DNA of 64,000 nt from Prolixibacter sp. NT017. GTDB taxonomy: Bacteria; Bacteroidota; Bacteroidia; Bacteroidales; Prolixibacteraceae. The stretch lies in assembly GCF_009617875.1 (NCBI RefSeq), contig NZ_BLAV01000001.1, positions 2,418,001-2,482,000 on the forward strand, read 5' to 3'. Positions 53,107 through 62,263 of the stretch are shown here, piece after piece. Both the position numbers and the translations under genes were made by a program. How positions within the stretch are numbered: position 1 is the first letter of the stretch; the number at the start of each line of letters is the position of its first letter. The notes below the pieces were generated by a model. The model made no database searches. It was not told the DNA's origin and saw nothing but the letters and a program-made list of their open reading frames with translations.

Positions 53107-54650
53107 TGTTTCGGATTTTTAATAAAAAGAATGACCAGAATGCTGATCAACAGAACGACTGCCATTCCAAGGTAGGCATTGTCGTAACTTAAAATTTGTA
53201 CCTGTTTATTTACAGCAGACTGCACCAGAGCATAGGCTCCGTGGGTTGCATCCATAACATCGTAACCAGCACTCATCAGCTTTTGAGTGTATGCACTAAT
53301 TCGGCTTGTGAATACAGCGTTGTAGTTATTGATATACCCGACAAGATTCGAGCTTACGAATGTATTTTGAGCGTTTAGATAAAGCGTAATCAGGGTTACA
53401 CCAATGGCCGAACCGAGTTGCCGCATAATATTCGACAAACCGGTTGCCTGTGCAAGTTCCTCACCTCTCAGGCCAACCAGTGCCAATGACATTAACGGAA
53501 CCATCACAAATGCTTTTCCGGCGGCATTCAGAATATACGGACCAAAGAAGTTTCGTTCACCTGAGTCCGGAGTTGAAAATGAAAGCAGGAAGAGGAACAA
53601 TGAAAACATGCATATTCCAATAATAGCGGATGTTTTCATACTGATGACTTTCAAAACGACTTTGCTTACGATCATCATAAATACAGCTGAAAACAGCGCA
53701 ACCGGAATAAAGAACGTTCCCTGTTTAATAGCTGTCCATCCCAGGGTGTCCTGGGCAAAAAGAGGGAAGATAAAGGACATGCAAACAACCATCATTCCCA
53801 AAATCAGGTTCATGAGGTGTCCCAGCGCCAGGTTTAAGTTCTTATATAATTTAATATTGACTGCAGGCTGGATGCAGGTTAATTCTCTCCAGATAAAGGC
53901 GATGAGCCCCGCAATTGCAATCACAAAGGAAACAGTAATCTTTATGCTATCAAACCAGTAATTGGCACTGCCTTCTTCGAAAAAGTATTCCAATGCGCAA
54001 ACCCAGATGATAAGAAATCCGATTCCCCACCAATCGATTTCTGTGATTTTTTTTACAGTTGCCAGATTGGGAATAAACATCCAGGAGAAAATGGTGCCAA
54101 GAATACCGATAGGCACATTTATAAAAAATATCCAGTTCCATGTAAATGACTCAACAATGTATCCTCCAATAACCGGGCCGATGGCCGGGCCAATCATTAA
54201 ACCAACACCAAAAATAGCAGTAGCAAAAGGCAAATCTTTGGGTGGAAAACTGTCGGCGATGATACTTTGAGCTGTTGCCAGCAGGGCCCCGCCTCCAAGT
54301 CCCTGTAAAAACCGCCATAAGATTAGCATCCACAGACTGGAAGACATTCCACAAATCAGCGACGAAAATGTGAACAGAACAACCGAAGCGGTAAAGTAAA
54401 TTTTCCGTCCGAAAAGATTAGAAAACATGGCTGAAAGCGGTACGGTAATCAGGTTTCCGATGGCGTAGGCCGAAACCACCCAGGCTATTTCCATTGATGT
54501 TGCTCCCAGGTTTCCCATCATAGCCGGGCGAGCTACGCCTACAACGGTAGAATCAATCAATTCCATCAGTGCACAACCCAGTGCGGTAGCAATGAGTATC
54601 CATTTGCGGGCACCGGTTACCGGTTGTTCTTTTTGAGCTATTGCTTCCAT
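53103..54650 (-). CDS. DHA2-family MFS drug:H+ antiporter (EmrB/QacA type)
   Basis: A 515-residue protein with 14 predicted membrane helices. It shows the DHA2 signatures LIDSTVVGVARPAMMGNLG in helix 1, LFGRKIYFTAS (motif A), LWRFLQGLGGGALL (motif B) and GVGLMIGPAIGPVIGGYI (motif C, antiporter). EmrB-type pumps pair with an EmrA/HlyD adaptor and TolC, exactly the flanking genes here. Substrates are probably amphipathic toxic compounds. Confidence 0.94.
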   Translation of the reverse strand: MEAIAQKEQPVTGARKWILIATALGCALMELIDSTVVGVARPAMMGNLGATSMEIAWVVSAYAIGNLITVPLSAMFSNLFGRKIYFTASVVLFTFSSLICGMSSSLWMLILWRFLQGLGGGALLATAQSIIADSFPPKDLPFATAIFGVGLMIGPAIGPVIGGYIVESFTWNWIFFINVPIGILGTIFSWMFIPNLATVKKITEIDWWGIGFLIIWVCALEYFFEEGSANYWFDSIKITVSFVIAIAGLIAFIWRELTCIQPAVNIKLYKNLNLALGHLMNLILGMMVVCMSFIFPLFAQDTLGWTAIKQGTFFIPVALFSAVFMMIVSKVVLKVISMKTSAIIGICMFSLFLFLLSFSTPDSGERNFFGPYILNAAGKAFVMVPLMSLALVGLRGEELAQATGLSNIMRQLGSAIGVTLITLYLNAQNTFVSSNLVGYINNYNAVFTSRISAYTQKLMSAGYDVMDATHGAYALVQSAVNKQVQILSYDNAYLGMAVVLLISILVILFIKNPKQ

Positions 54651-54656
54651 GTCTGC

Positions 54657-55736
54657 TTAATTGATCTTGATTTTCACAAAAGCACTGAGACCAGGGAAAA
54701 GCTCCTTGCGAATTTTCGGGGCAATCGAATCCAGAGAGATGCGAACGGGTACGTGTTGAGTGACTTTTATGAAGTTTCCGGTGGCATTATCAGGAGGCAG
54801 CAAAGCGAATTTGGCTCCCGTAGCCCCCGAAACAGATTCCACTTTTCCTGTCAGTTTCAAATCCGGATAGCCGTCAACTTTAATTCTTACCGGTTGGCCT
54901 TCTTTAATTTCAGAAAGTTTGGTTTCCTTAAAATTGGCACTGACCCATATCTTACGGTTGTCGATCACTACAAAAAGCGATTGCCCGGCAGAAATCAGTT
55001 CTCCTTCATTAATGGCTCGTTTAGTTACTATTCCGCTACACGGAGCTTTAATAAAAGCGTGCTGTAAATCGTACCGGGCCATATCCAAATCGGCCTGTTT
55101 CTGTTTAATGTCTGCCTGCGCTTGTTTTAATGCATTCTTCTGAGCTTCTGCCTGAAGTTGGGTATTCTTTAATTCTGCCAATGCTGATTGCCAGTCACTC
55201 CGGTTCTTTTCGTAATCCGACTTTGCAACCTGGAGCGAAGCCTTTGCTTCGTCGAACTGTTCGGCTGTCGCTCCTTTTATTTTCGCTAAAGCATTGATGC
55301 GCTTAAAATTACTCGCAGCTTTATCCAAACGCGCTTTTGACGCCAGTACATTTTGCTTTACTGCATCGGTTTTCCGTGACGATGATTCGGCGGTATACCT
55401 GGCTTCGGCAATTTTGCTTTGGGCAATTAATTTGGTGACTTTAGCATTTTCGAGAGCTGCTTCGGCCCGTGTCACTTTCTCCTGCAATTTGGTTGTGTCA
55501 AAAACAACCAGCAACCGGCCTTCTTTTACAAGTTGATTGTCGGTGAAGTTAATTCTATCCACATAAGCTGTAACAGAAGAGCGGACAGCTACGATGTTTC
55601 CGTCAATTTGAGCATTATCGGTAGACTCATAGCGGTTGCTCTCAAGGAGCCATGCAGTTCCCGAAACAGCAATTAAGATAACAGCAGCAAGGCCCGCAAT
55701 TATTCCTGTTTTTTTCTTTTTCCCTTTTTGTTCCAT
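54657..55736 (-). CDS. HlyD/EmrA-type membrane fusion protein
   Basis: A 359-residue adaptor: one N-terminal membrane helix (GIIAGLAAVILIAVSGTAWLL), a split lipoyl domain (VRSSVTAYVDRINFTDNQLVKEG and IKAPCSGIVTKRAINEGELI), a long coiled-coil hairpin (about residues 75-215) and a beta-barrel domain. It bridges the inner-membrane MFS pump and TolC. It is 6 bp upstream of the pump gene. Confidence 0.94.
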   Translation of the reverse strand: MEQKGKKKKTGIIAGLAAVILIAVSGTAWLLESNRYESTDNAQIDGNIVAVRSSVTAYVDRINFTDNQLVKEGRLLVVFDTTKLQEKVTRAEAALENAKVTKLIAQSKIAEARYTAESSSRKTDAVKQNVLASKARLDKAASNFKRINALAKIKGATAEQFDEAKASLQVAKSDYEKNRSDWQSALAELKNTQLQAEAQKNALKQAQADIKQKQADLDMARYDLQHAFIKAPCSGIVTKRAINEGELISAGQSLFVVIDNRKIWVSANFKETKLSEIKEGQPVRIKVDGYPDLKLTGKVESVSGATGAKFALLPPDNATGNFIKVTQHVPVRISLDSIAPKIRKELFPGLSAFVKIKIN

Positions 55737-55846
55737 CTGGTTTATGATTAATTCGATGGAACAAAATTGGGCGAGACTAGCCGGTTAAGAAATAAGGTTG
55801 TAACTGAACCGGACAAATCGGGGACTGAAAATTCACCGGCAGTGTA

Positions 55847-56611
55847 TTATTCACCGGCAAGCCAGTCGAGGAATTCAGGAACTTTTGCTTTGTTAATTTT
55901 AATTTTTTCGTTGAACGGAATCGAGAGTGTTACGGAAAGTGAACGGGCGAAGTATTGTGCGGCTTCTTTTACTGCGTTACGGTGAATAAGGAATTGCCGG
56001 TTAGCACGAAAAAAATCGATTCCTACAATTTTTTCGAGTTCTTCAAGCGGTTTGTTGATCGCGTAACTCTTTTGATCAAAAGTGATCAGGTGGGTAATTT
56101 TATTTTCGAGGTAAAGAACAGCAATTGAATCGACCCTTACCGGCAGTATTTTGTCTTTATAATACACTAAAACAGAAACTTTCTTATGTTGTGTCTCTTT
56201 GTTCTTAAAGAGTTGAAGCATTGTTTCGAGTTGCGATGAGCTACCGGCAAATTTATTTTCAAGTTCCCTGTACCGTTTCAGTGAAGCTGCGATATCTGCT
56301 TTGTCAAAAGGTTTCAAAATATAATCTATTCCGTTTGCCTTAAATGCTTTAACGGCATATTCATCAAATGCAGTGCAAAAAATAACCGGTGTTGAAACCG
56401 ATGCAGCCTGAAAAATTTCGAAAGACAAACCGTCACCCAATTGAATATCGCTGAAAATAAGATCCGGGTGTTCATGATTCTTAAACCAGGCAATTGCATT
56501 TGCGACAGAATTAAGAGTTGTCACAATCCGGATTTCCGGATTTACAGTTAAAAGATTATCTTTCAAATCTTCGGCAGTAAAGGACTCATCTTCAACTATG
56601 ACGATTTTCAT
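55847..56611 (-). CDS. LytTR-family response regulator
   Basis: A 254-residue regulator: receiver domain (IVIVEDESFTAEDLK, phosphoacceptor Asp55 in LIFSDIQLGDG, Lys in LKPFDKADI) and a LytTR DNA-binding domain at the C-terminus (VRVDSIAVLYLENKITHLI ... FFRANRQFLIHRNAV). It overlaps the sensor kinase gene by 20 bp and precedes the efflux genes by 110 bp on the same strand, so the pump is its likely target. Confidence 0.93.
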   Translation of the reverse strand: MKIVIVEDESFTAEDLKDNLLTVNPEIRIVTTLNSVANAIAWFKNHEHPDLIFSDIQLGDGLSFEIFQAASVSTPVIFCTAFDEYAVKAFKANGIDYILKPFDKADIAASLKRYRELENKFAGSSSQLETMLQLFKNKETQHKKVSVLVYYKDKILPVRVDSIAVLYLENKITHLITFDQKSYAINKPLEELEKIVGIDFFRANRQFLIHRNAVKEAAQYFARSLSVTLSIPFNEKIKINKAKVPEFLDWLAGE

Positions 56612-57707
56612 GGCTCAAAACTTTAATGCGTACCGAAAAATGTTCATCATCTTCTTTTATCATAATTTCATCTCCGGAGATGATTTTATAGCGCTCGGAC
56701 AGATTCATTAAGCCAGTTCCGGAAGTATCCCCATTCACGGTTTTCTTTTGCTTATTGTTGCTGACAACCAGGTAACCGCCGACATATTTCAATTCAATGA
56801 AAAGCGGATGTTCTGTCGTGAGTGCATTATGCTTTATGGCGTTTTCGAGCAATTGTTGTATTGAAAACCCCGGAACAAAACCCGATTGTGCCTCGTCAGG
56901 TATATTTATAGAGAATTGTAGTGCTTCTCCGAACCTGACTTTTTGAAGCTCCAGATAATCGGTACAAAATTTTAATTCGCTACTGAGTTCGGTTAATTTA
57001 TCATCATTTGAGGTAACCGATGTGCGCAAAAAATCAGATAATCGTTTCAGGTAGATCTCGGCCTGATGTGGTTGCTTTCGAATCAGAGATTTCAGGGTAT
57101 TTAGGGCATTGAACAGAAAATGCGGATGGACTTGTTGCTTTAGTTGCAAATAGGTCGCTTCCATATTTTTCATCTTAAGACGGGTATTCTCGAGTTCAAG
57201 GGCTGCCACTGAATCTGTTACAAGCATGAAATACAGCAATAAATGGGTTGTTAAATTCACAAAAATGAGCATCGCAATGAATAAAATAACAACAAAAAGA
57301 GTTTTAGGATGCTGTTGTTGCGACAAAAAATACAACTCTCCGGAAGCATCGTTTCCAATTTTTGCGGCTATTTGATTTCCCAGCAAGTTTATAAGTAATC
57401 CACCTGTCAGTAAGGGAATTAATGAAAACAGACTGTTTATCCCCAGCACTTTGATCTGATGAAGCCCGGAGAAATTCTTATGTCTTTTTCCGAGGTAATT
57501 TGTAATCCAGATATAACACAGAGAAATGGTGAAAACAACTCCTGCCACAATCAATGCAAACAGAAAGTCGTACACCCAAAAAGAAGGAATGACAATTTTG
57601 ATAAAATAAAATTGTGATACCACTACAATCCCAAGCGCCAGGACTCCTGCGGTAATCGACCCAAAAACCGAGAATATATATAATTTTTTCAATAGTGCTT
57701 TTTCCAT
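56592..57707 (-). CDS. LytS/YehU-type sensor histidine kinase
   Basis: A 371-residue membrane kinase with about four N-terminal transmembrane segments, a coiled linker, the His_kinase domain with phospho-His in QQVHPHFLFNALNTLKSL, an N-box in IQQLLENAIKHNAL and a short G-box GTGLMNLSERY. No extracellular sensor domain of size is present, so it probably senses within or near the membrane. It is coupled to the LytTR regulator. Confidence 0.92.
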   Translation of the reverse strand: MEKALLKKLYIFSVFGSITAGVLALGIVVVSQFYFIKIVIPSFWVYDFLFALIVAGVVFTISLCYIWITNYLGKRHKNFSGLHQIKVLGINSLFSLIPLLTGGLLINLLGNQIAAKIGNDASGELYFLSQQQHPKTLFVVILFIAMLIFVNLTTHLLLYFMLVTDSVAALELENTRLKMKNMEATYLQLKQQVHPHFLFNALNTLKSLIRKQPHQAEIYLKRLSDFLRTSVTSNDDKLTELSSELKFCTDYLELQKVRFGEALQFSINIPDEAQSGFVPGFSIQQLLENAIKHNALTTEHPLFIELKYVGGYLVVSNNKQKKTVNGDTSGTGLMNLSERYKIISGDEIMIKEDDEHFSVRIKVLSHENRHS

Positions 57708-58696
57708 TATCCAAATTTAAAAAATTAGATGATTGTCAATGGTTATTTATTCTAAGCCGGACAGAAGTGGGATTAAACCAGTCAAAATACGCTTTAAAAA
57801 ATTGTATCCCCCTTCAATGCTCACCCCAGAACCGATACGAATATTATCACAAGGCTTGTTCACCGCAAAAGTTAGTCAGCATGGAGCAGGGCACACTATT
57901 CTTGGACAGGCCCTACTTACTGAAAGATTTAGCGATACCCTGACAGGTAAATTGAACCGGTGCACGGGAAAATGGAGAGTATCCGCAGAGACTGACAAAA
58001 GCTTATACGCAAACCCTAACCTTACAACCACCACTGAAAGGATAAGGTAACTACCAGTGGAAGGTCCTTAGTACCATTTTTGAAGAAACCTGATAGCCTC
58101 ATGAGGCTGGTAGTAGTAAGGTAATTTTTTCTGGCCCGGAGAAGCGCATCTCATGGCCGCGAGAAGCGCAACTCGTAAGCGCTGGAAATTCAACTTCATC
58201 TCGTGAGGGAAAGTTCTTCATCTTTGTTGGGAAACTTCTTCAACTTCACACAGAAAGTTCTTCATCTTCGTCAGGAAAGTTCTTCATCTTTCCACACAAA
58301 GATCTTCATCTTTAGGCCTAAAGTTCTTCATCATTTTAAAGATGGAGTTTGGAAAACAGTTGGTAGCATAACCCTTATCCTTTTGTCCACTTTTTTGTTG
58401 CAAGGCCAAAAACCCTATTTAACGGAGTGTCCCCACCGGAATAATCTCATGCTAAATTTATTGTTAAGTGTACACATGTTCATGTTGCCCGCACACAGAG
58501 TGTAAAATTAAAAGCATAATATGGCGTTTTACGCATTTTTAACCAAGCAATGAGGATTGTACTTCAAATATTACATAAACCGTTAGCAGCGACACTTTAC
58601 CACACCATGTACCTCCAGAGCAAACTTTGAATTTTATAAAACATTAAAATTGTTTGATATTTGAGTATGTAAAGTCACCGTTAATCAGAATACAAA
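57708..58696. other. Gene-free region with composite repeat
   Basis: About 1 kb between the divergent kinase gene and the Crp-family gene. The centre (about 58058-58353) is the most complete copy of the composite interspersed repeat: an AGTACCATTTTTGAAGAAACC segment, a TCATGGCCGCGAGAAGC linker and the 22-bp array. An open frame at 57733-58050 has no recognisable features. The last 340 bp are AT-rich and probably contain the Crp-gene promoter. Confidence 0.55.
58195..58337. repeat. 22-bp tandem array, locus C (6 units)
   Basis: Units start at 58195, 58217, 58239, 58261, 58283 and 58305 and are followed by a partial TTCATCATTTT, the same terminal form as locus A. Unit order and unit-specific variants match locus B (for example unit 3 with TTCAACTTCACACAG and unit 6 with TTTAGGCCTAAAG). 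Confidence 0.9.
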
Positions 58697-59263
58697 ATGA
58701 ACAAACAACTACAGTGTCTTTTAAAAACTTTTGCAGATTTTGATGAGCGAGAGCTTGACGTGATTTGTCGTGCTTTTAAATACAAAAAAGTTAATAAGAA
58801 TGCCCTACTACTGAATCAAGGTGAGATATGTAAGGAAGTTTATTACGTAACTAAAGGTTGTATTCGAACATTTTTTATTACAAAACAAGGTAGTGAGAAA
58901 ACAAGACTTATAAACCTTGAGGGCTCCATAGGAACTGCTTTTTCCAGCTTCGTAAACCGGACGTCTTCTTTCGAGATGATTGAAACGATTGAAGATACAG
59001 AGTTGTTAGCGATTAATTATAACGATTTTTACCGATTAATAGACGAAATAAATCATTGGAGAGATTTCTACCAGAAATTGTTGGAAATGGCATATACATT
59101 TCAAAATAAAAAGATTGAACAACTGGTAACATTAACCGCAAAACAACGCTACGATTTGGTTCTAAAAGAAAATCCGGCTTTAGTCCAACGAGTTTCAAAC
59201 AAAGTCTTAGCATCATATCTCGATATAAGGGAAGAAACATTAAGTAGAATTAAAAACAAATGA
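58697..59263 (+). CDS. Crp/Fnr-family transcriptional regulator
   Basis: A 188-residue protein with a cyclic-nucleotide-binding-type beta barrel (LLNQGEICKEVYYVTKGCIRTFF ... SIGTAFSSFVNRTSSFEMIETIEDTELLAI) and a C-terminal winged-helix HTH (RVSNKVLASYLDIREETLSRIKNK). It is of the short Bacteroidota type that usually lacks clear cNMP-binding residues. It lies 85 bp upstream of the esterase gene on the same strand and may regulate it. Confidence 0.88.
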   Translation: MNKQLQCLLKTFADFDERELDVICRAFKYKKVNKNALLLNQGEICKEVYYVTKGCIRTFFITKQGSEKTRLINLEGSIGTAFSSFVNRTSSFEMIETIEDTELLAINYNDFYRLIDEINHWRDFYQKLLEMAYTFQNKKIEQLVTLTAKQRYDLVLKENPALVQRVSNKVLASYLDIREETLSRIKNK

Positions 59264-59348
59264 TTCGATTTTGACATAGGTCAATGTTGAGTAAAACATA
59301 ACGCTATTACTTTGTCAAAAATGATTTTAGTTACATAATTCTTTTAAA

Positions 59349-60194
59349 ATGTTACACTCTTTTTTAATGGTGGGGCAATCAAATATGGCGGGACGTGGTT
59401 TTCTGAAAGACGTACCCCTCATTTTTGATGAACAAATAAAAATGCTTCGTAACGGCAAGTGGCAGACAATGGTAGAACCAATTAATTATGACCGCCCGAA
59501 TGCAGGTATCGGACTTTCAGCCTCTTTTGCTGCTGCGTGGCGAATGAAAAATCAATTAGAAGAGATTGGCTTAATACCTTGTGCTGACGGAGGTACTAGT
59601 TTGGATGATTGGGCAATTGATGGCCTACTATTTAAACATGCGATTTCACAAGTAAAACTCGCTCAAAAAACGAGCAAGCTGGCAGGAATTCTTTGGCATC
59701 AAGGGGAAAATGATTCGAACCCGGCTAAAGCAATTCACTATAAAGAAAAGTTTTCAGTAATTGTGCAGACATTTCGTAATGAACTTAACGATCCGGAGCT
59801 TCCAATTATCGTAGGTGGGCTTGGTAATTTTTTGACTAAAGGAATATATGGTGAGCATTTTTCAGCATTTCCAATTGTAAATAGAGCATTGCTGGATTTT
59901 GCAAAAACAAACCCGAACAGCTATTTCGTTACAGAGGAAGGGCTTACCTCAAATCCAGACTTTATACATATTGATGCGGCTTCTCAAAGAAAATTCGGTA
60001 TTCGATATTTTGAGGCATTTTATAAGCAAAAAAACATATTAGAACCTCCTGCTGATGAAGATCAAATATTGGAGAGAATATACCAAAAACCGTTAAGTGC
60101 CAGTGAAAAGTACTATTTGTTGAATCTGGAATTTTCAAAAGGCGAGTTATCTTTAGAAGATTTTAAAGCAGAGTTGGGTAAATTAGAGAGATAA
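59349..60194 (+). CDS. SASA/CE6-type carbohydrate acetylesterase
   Basis: A 281-residue SGNH-fold esterase: block I MVGQSNMAGRG with the nucleophile Ser11, GIGLSASFAAAW, block with ILWHQGENDSN and the C-terminal catalytic Asp/His region FIHIDAASQRKFGIRY. This pattern is that of sialate O-acetylesterase-like and CE6 acetylxylan esterases. There is no signal peptide, so a cytoplasmic role is likely, unlike most PUL-encoded relatives. An extra C-terminal 60 residues follow the domain. Confidence 0.85.
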   Translation: MLHSFLMVGQSNMAGRGFLKDVPLIFDEQIKMLRNGKWQTMVEPINYDRPNAGIGLSASFAAAWRMKNQLEEIGLIPCADGGTSLDDWAIDGLLFKHAISQVKLAQKTSKLAGILWHQGENDSNPAKAIHYKEKFSVIVQTFRNELNDPELPIIVGGLGNFLTKGIYGEHFSAFPIVNRALLDFAKTNPNSYFVTEEGLTSNPDFIHIDAASQRKFGIRYFEAFYKQKNILEPPADEDQILERIYQKPLSASEKYYLLNLEFSKGELSLEDFKAELGKLER

Positions 60195-61164
60195 TATAAA
60201 CAAATGCTGCTAATCGAGCAGGCAGTCGACAGGCTAAATATCTGTAGGAGAACTTGTCACATTTACCCCATGTAATCAAAATCTATTTCACGGGGGCAGG
60301 CCCGGGCTATTCCGGATGTACATCAGGAACCGGCCACCGCTCTTTTCGCCTTGAAGCAATGTGGGGAATGAGAAATTTTGATTGCCTCAGACACCATGAA
60401 TACAAATTTCGAAGAACAATACCTCGTAACCACCAATGGAAGATCCTTAGTACTACATGGAGTAAAACCTTATAACCATCTGCAGAGGATCCTTAGTACC
60501 ATTTTTGAAGAAACCTGATAACCTCATGTGACTGGTAGTAGTAAGGTAATTTTTTCAGGGACGGAGATGCGTATCTCGCGGCTGCGGGAAGCTTAACTCA
60601 CGAACACTGGAATTTCTTCTTCATCCCGCCAGGGAAAGATCTTCAACTTTGTCGGGAAACTTCTTCATCTTCACACAGAAAGTTCTTCATCTTCGTCAGG
60701 AAAGTTCTTCATCTTTCGGAGGTGAGAAATGCTTCTCGTTTGGAAGGGTTTGCAATGACTGGCTCCACCAGGACAAAACGACCGGTTCTCTGTCGTTTTC
60801 CCACACCTGTCAGTCTCGGCAAACCTATCAGCCCGAATGGCGCTCATTGGCCGGATTTTTAGCTACTCACCCCATCCAGATTGTTTTTGGAAATGATGCC
60901 TTGTAAATTCGCAGTGTCGTGAGCCCTTCGCTAATCATAAAAAAGGGTTGGGATGAGTGGAAAACCTTGTTTCGAACATTCCCCGATAGCAGGGCGTTAC
61001 CGGGGAATATGCGATTGATTTAACAAGGCCTACCCCGGCGACTTAACGAGCCTTCACACTTATCGCCTCCAGAGATACATAGAAGGAAGGAGAGAAATAA
61101 TCCGGTTTCAGAATCATTGGGACGTTACAGCTATATGCTTCAGAATCTGTAACTTTCCCAATAT
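60195..61164. other. Gene-free region with composite repeat and a hairpin
   Basis: Contains a partial and a full copy of the AGTACCATTTTTGAAGAAACC segment (about 60436-60475 and 60478-60545), the 22-bp array (60620-60718) and, further on, a hairpin ATTCCCCG (60978-60985) / CGGGGAAT (61001-61008). A short open stretch ending at 60906 (QPEWRSLAGFLATHPIQIVF) looks protein-like but I cannot assign it; it may be a gene relic. Confidence 0.5.
60620..60718. repeat. 22-bp tandem array, locus D (4 units)
   Basis: Units start at 60620, 60642, 60664 and 60686, followed by a partial fifth. They match units 1-4 and the start of unit 5 of loci B and C. The tail with GATGGnnTTTGG present at the other loci is missing here. 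Confidence 0.88.
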
Positions 61165-62100
61165 TCAGTTAAATGACTGTCTGAACTCAGACGGCGAAAG
61201 ATTGGTCTTTGCTTTAAACAGTTTACTGAACGACTGCGAATGTTCGAAACCTAACTCATAAGCAATTTGACTCACCGTCAGGGTGGTTGTAGATAACTTC
61301 TCCTTCGCTTTTTCAATCAACTTGTTGTGAATATGTTGCTGTGCACTTTGTCCGGTTAACGAACGCAGCATATCACTTAGGTAACCGGGAGAAATGTTCA
61401 GATGTGCTGCCAGGTACTGGACCGTCGGAATGCCCTGATTCAAGGATTCCTGCGAATCGAAATATTCGTCTAAAATCTCTTCCAGCTTTTGCAGTAATGT
61501 ACTGTTTACAGACTTTCGCGTAATGAATTGCCTTTTATAAAAACGGTTAGCGTAGTTCAACAACAACTCAATTTGAGAGACAATTACATCCTGGCTGAAT
61601 TCATCAATGCGGCTTTCCAGCTCATCTTCAATAATCCTGAAAATAGATGTAATGACCTCCTTCTCCTTATCGGACAGATGCAAGGCTTCATCCGCAGCAT
61701 AGGAAAAATAGTTGTATTGTCTGATTTTTTTGGCCAGCGGATAATTCAACAAGAAATCGGGATGTATGAATAGCGTGATTTGCTGATTGATACATTCATT
61801 TTCAATTGTACTGTCTTCCTCCTCGTCACTGCCGATGACTTGGTTGGGTGCAGCAAATAACATTCCTCCATCGTTAAAGTCAAAATACGTCTGCCCGTAT
61901 TTCAATGTCCCGCCCAGGTAAGGCCTGTAAGATATTTTATAGAAGTTCAGGACATGACGATGGTCGGGGGCTTGTATATTTAATGGTTTATCGATACCGT
62001 TAATCAGTGCAATCAACGGATGCTGAGGAGCCAGGCCCAAAGCATTGAATGCATCTGACAGCGATTCCAATCTACGCGGGGCATTCTCATCTTTCTTCAT
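61165..62100 (-). CDS. AraC-family transcriptional regulator
   Basis: A 311-residue regulator with an N-terminal cupin-like effector domain (HRHVLNFYKISYRPYLGGTLKYG...FDFNDGGMLFAAPNQVI) and a C-terminal double HTH (TVQYLAAHLNISPGYLSDMLRSLTG and LTVSQIAYELGFEHSQSFSKLFKAKTNLSPSEFR). It lies 163 bp downstream of the dehydrogenase gene on the same strand, a common pairing in Bacteroidota, and probably regulates it. Confidence 0.93.
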   Translation of the reverse strand: MKKDENAPRRLESLSDAFNALGLAPQHPLIALINGIDKPLNIQAPDHRHVLNFYKISYRPYLGGTLKYGQTYFDFNDGGMLFAAPNQVIGSDEEEDSTIENECINQQITLFIHPDFLLNYPLAKKIRQYNYFSYAADEALHLSDKEKEVITSIFRIIEDELESRIDEFSQDVIVSQIELLLNYANRFYKRQFITRKSVNSTLLQKLEEILDEYFDSQESLNQGIPTVQYLAAHLNISPGYLSDMLRSLTGQSAQQHIHNKLIEKAKEKLSTTTLTVSQIAYELGFEHSQSFSKLFKAKTNLSPSEFRQSFN

Positions 62101-62263
62101 CTTCTCTAACTTTTAATTTGCCCAAAGTGTCGATCTACCTTCTTAAAAAGCACGGTGTTAATATCCTATTCCGTAAAGATAATCATTTACAACTTCGATT
62201 ATTGGCGTATTAAAAATGACAACCGATATAGCCATATATACCGGTTGTCGGGGAACTGTAGAT

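Noticed and set aside
57733..58050. Possible 105-residue protein upstream of the composite repeat
   Set aside because: No domain, signal or conserved neighbour, and the frame runs into the repeat element.
60722..60906. Gene relic ending in a protein-like stretch
   Set aside because: The peptide looks partly protein-like but I cannot match it to a family and it begins inside a repeat, so it is mentioned only in the region entry.
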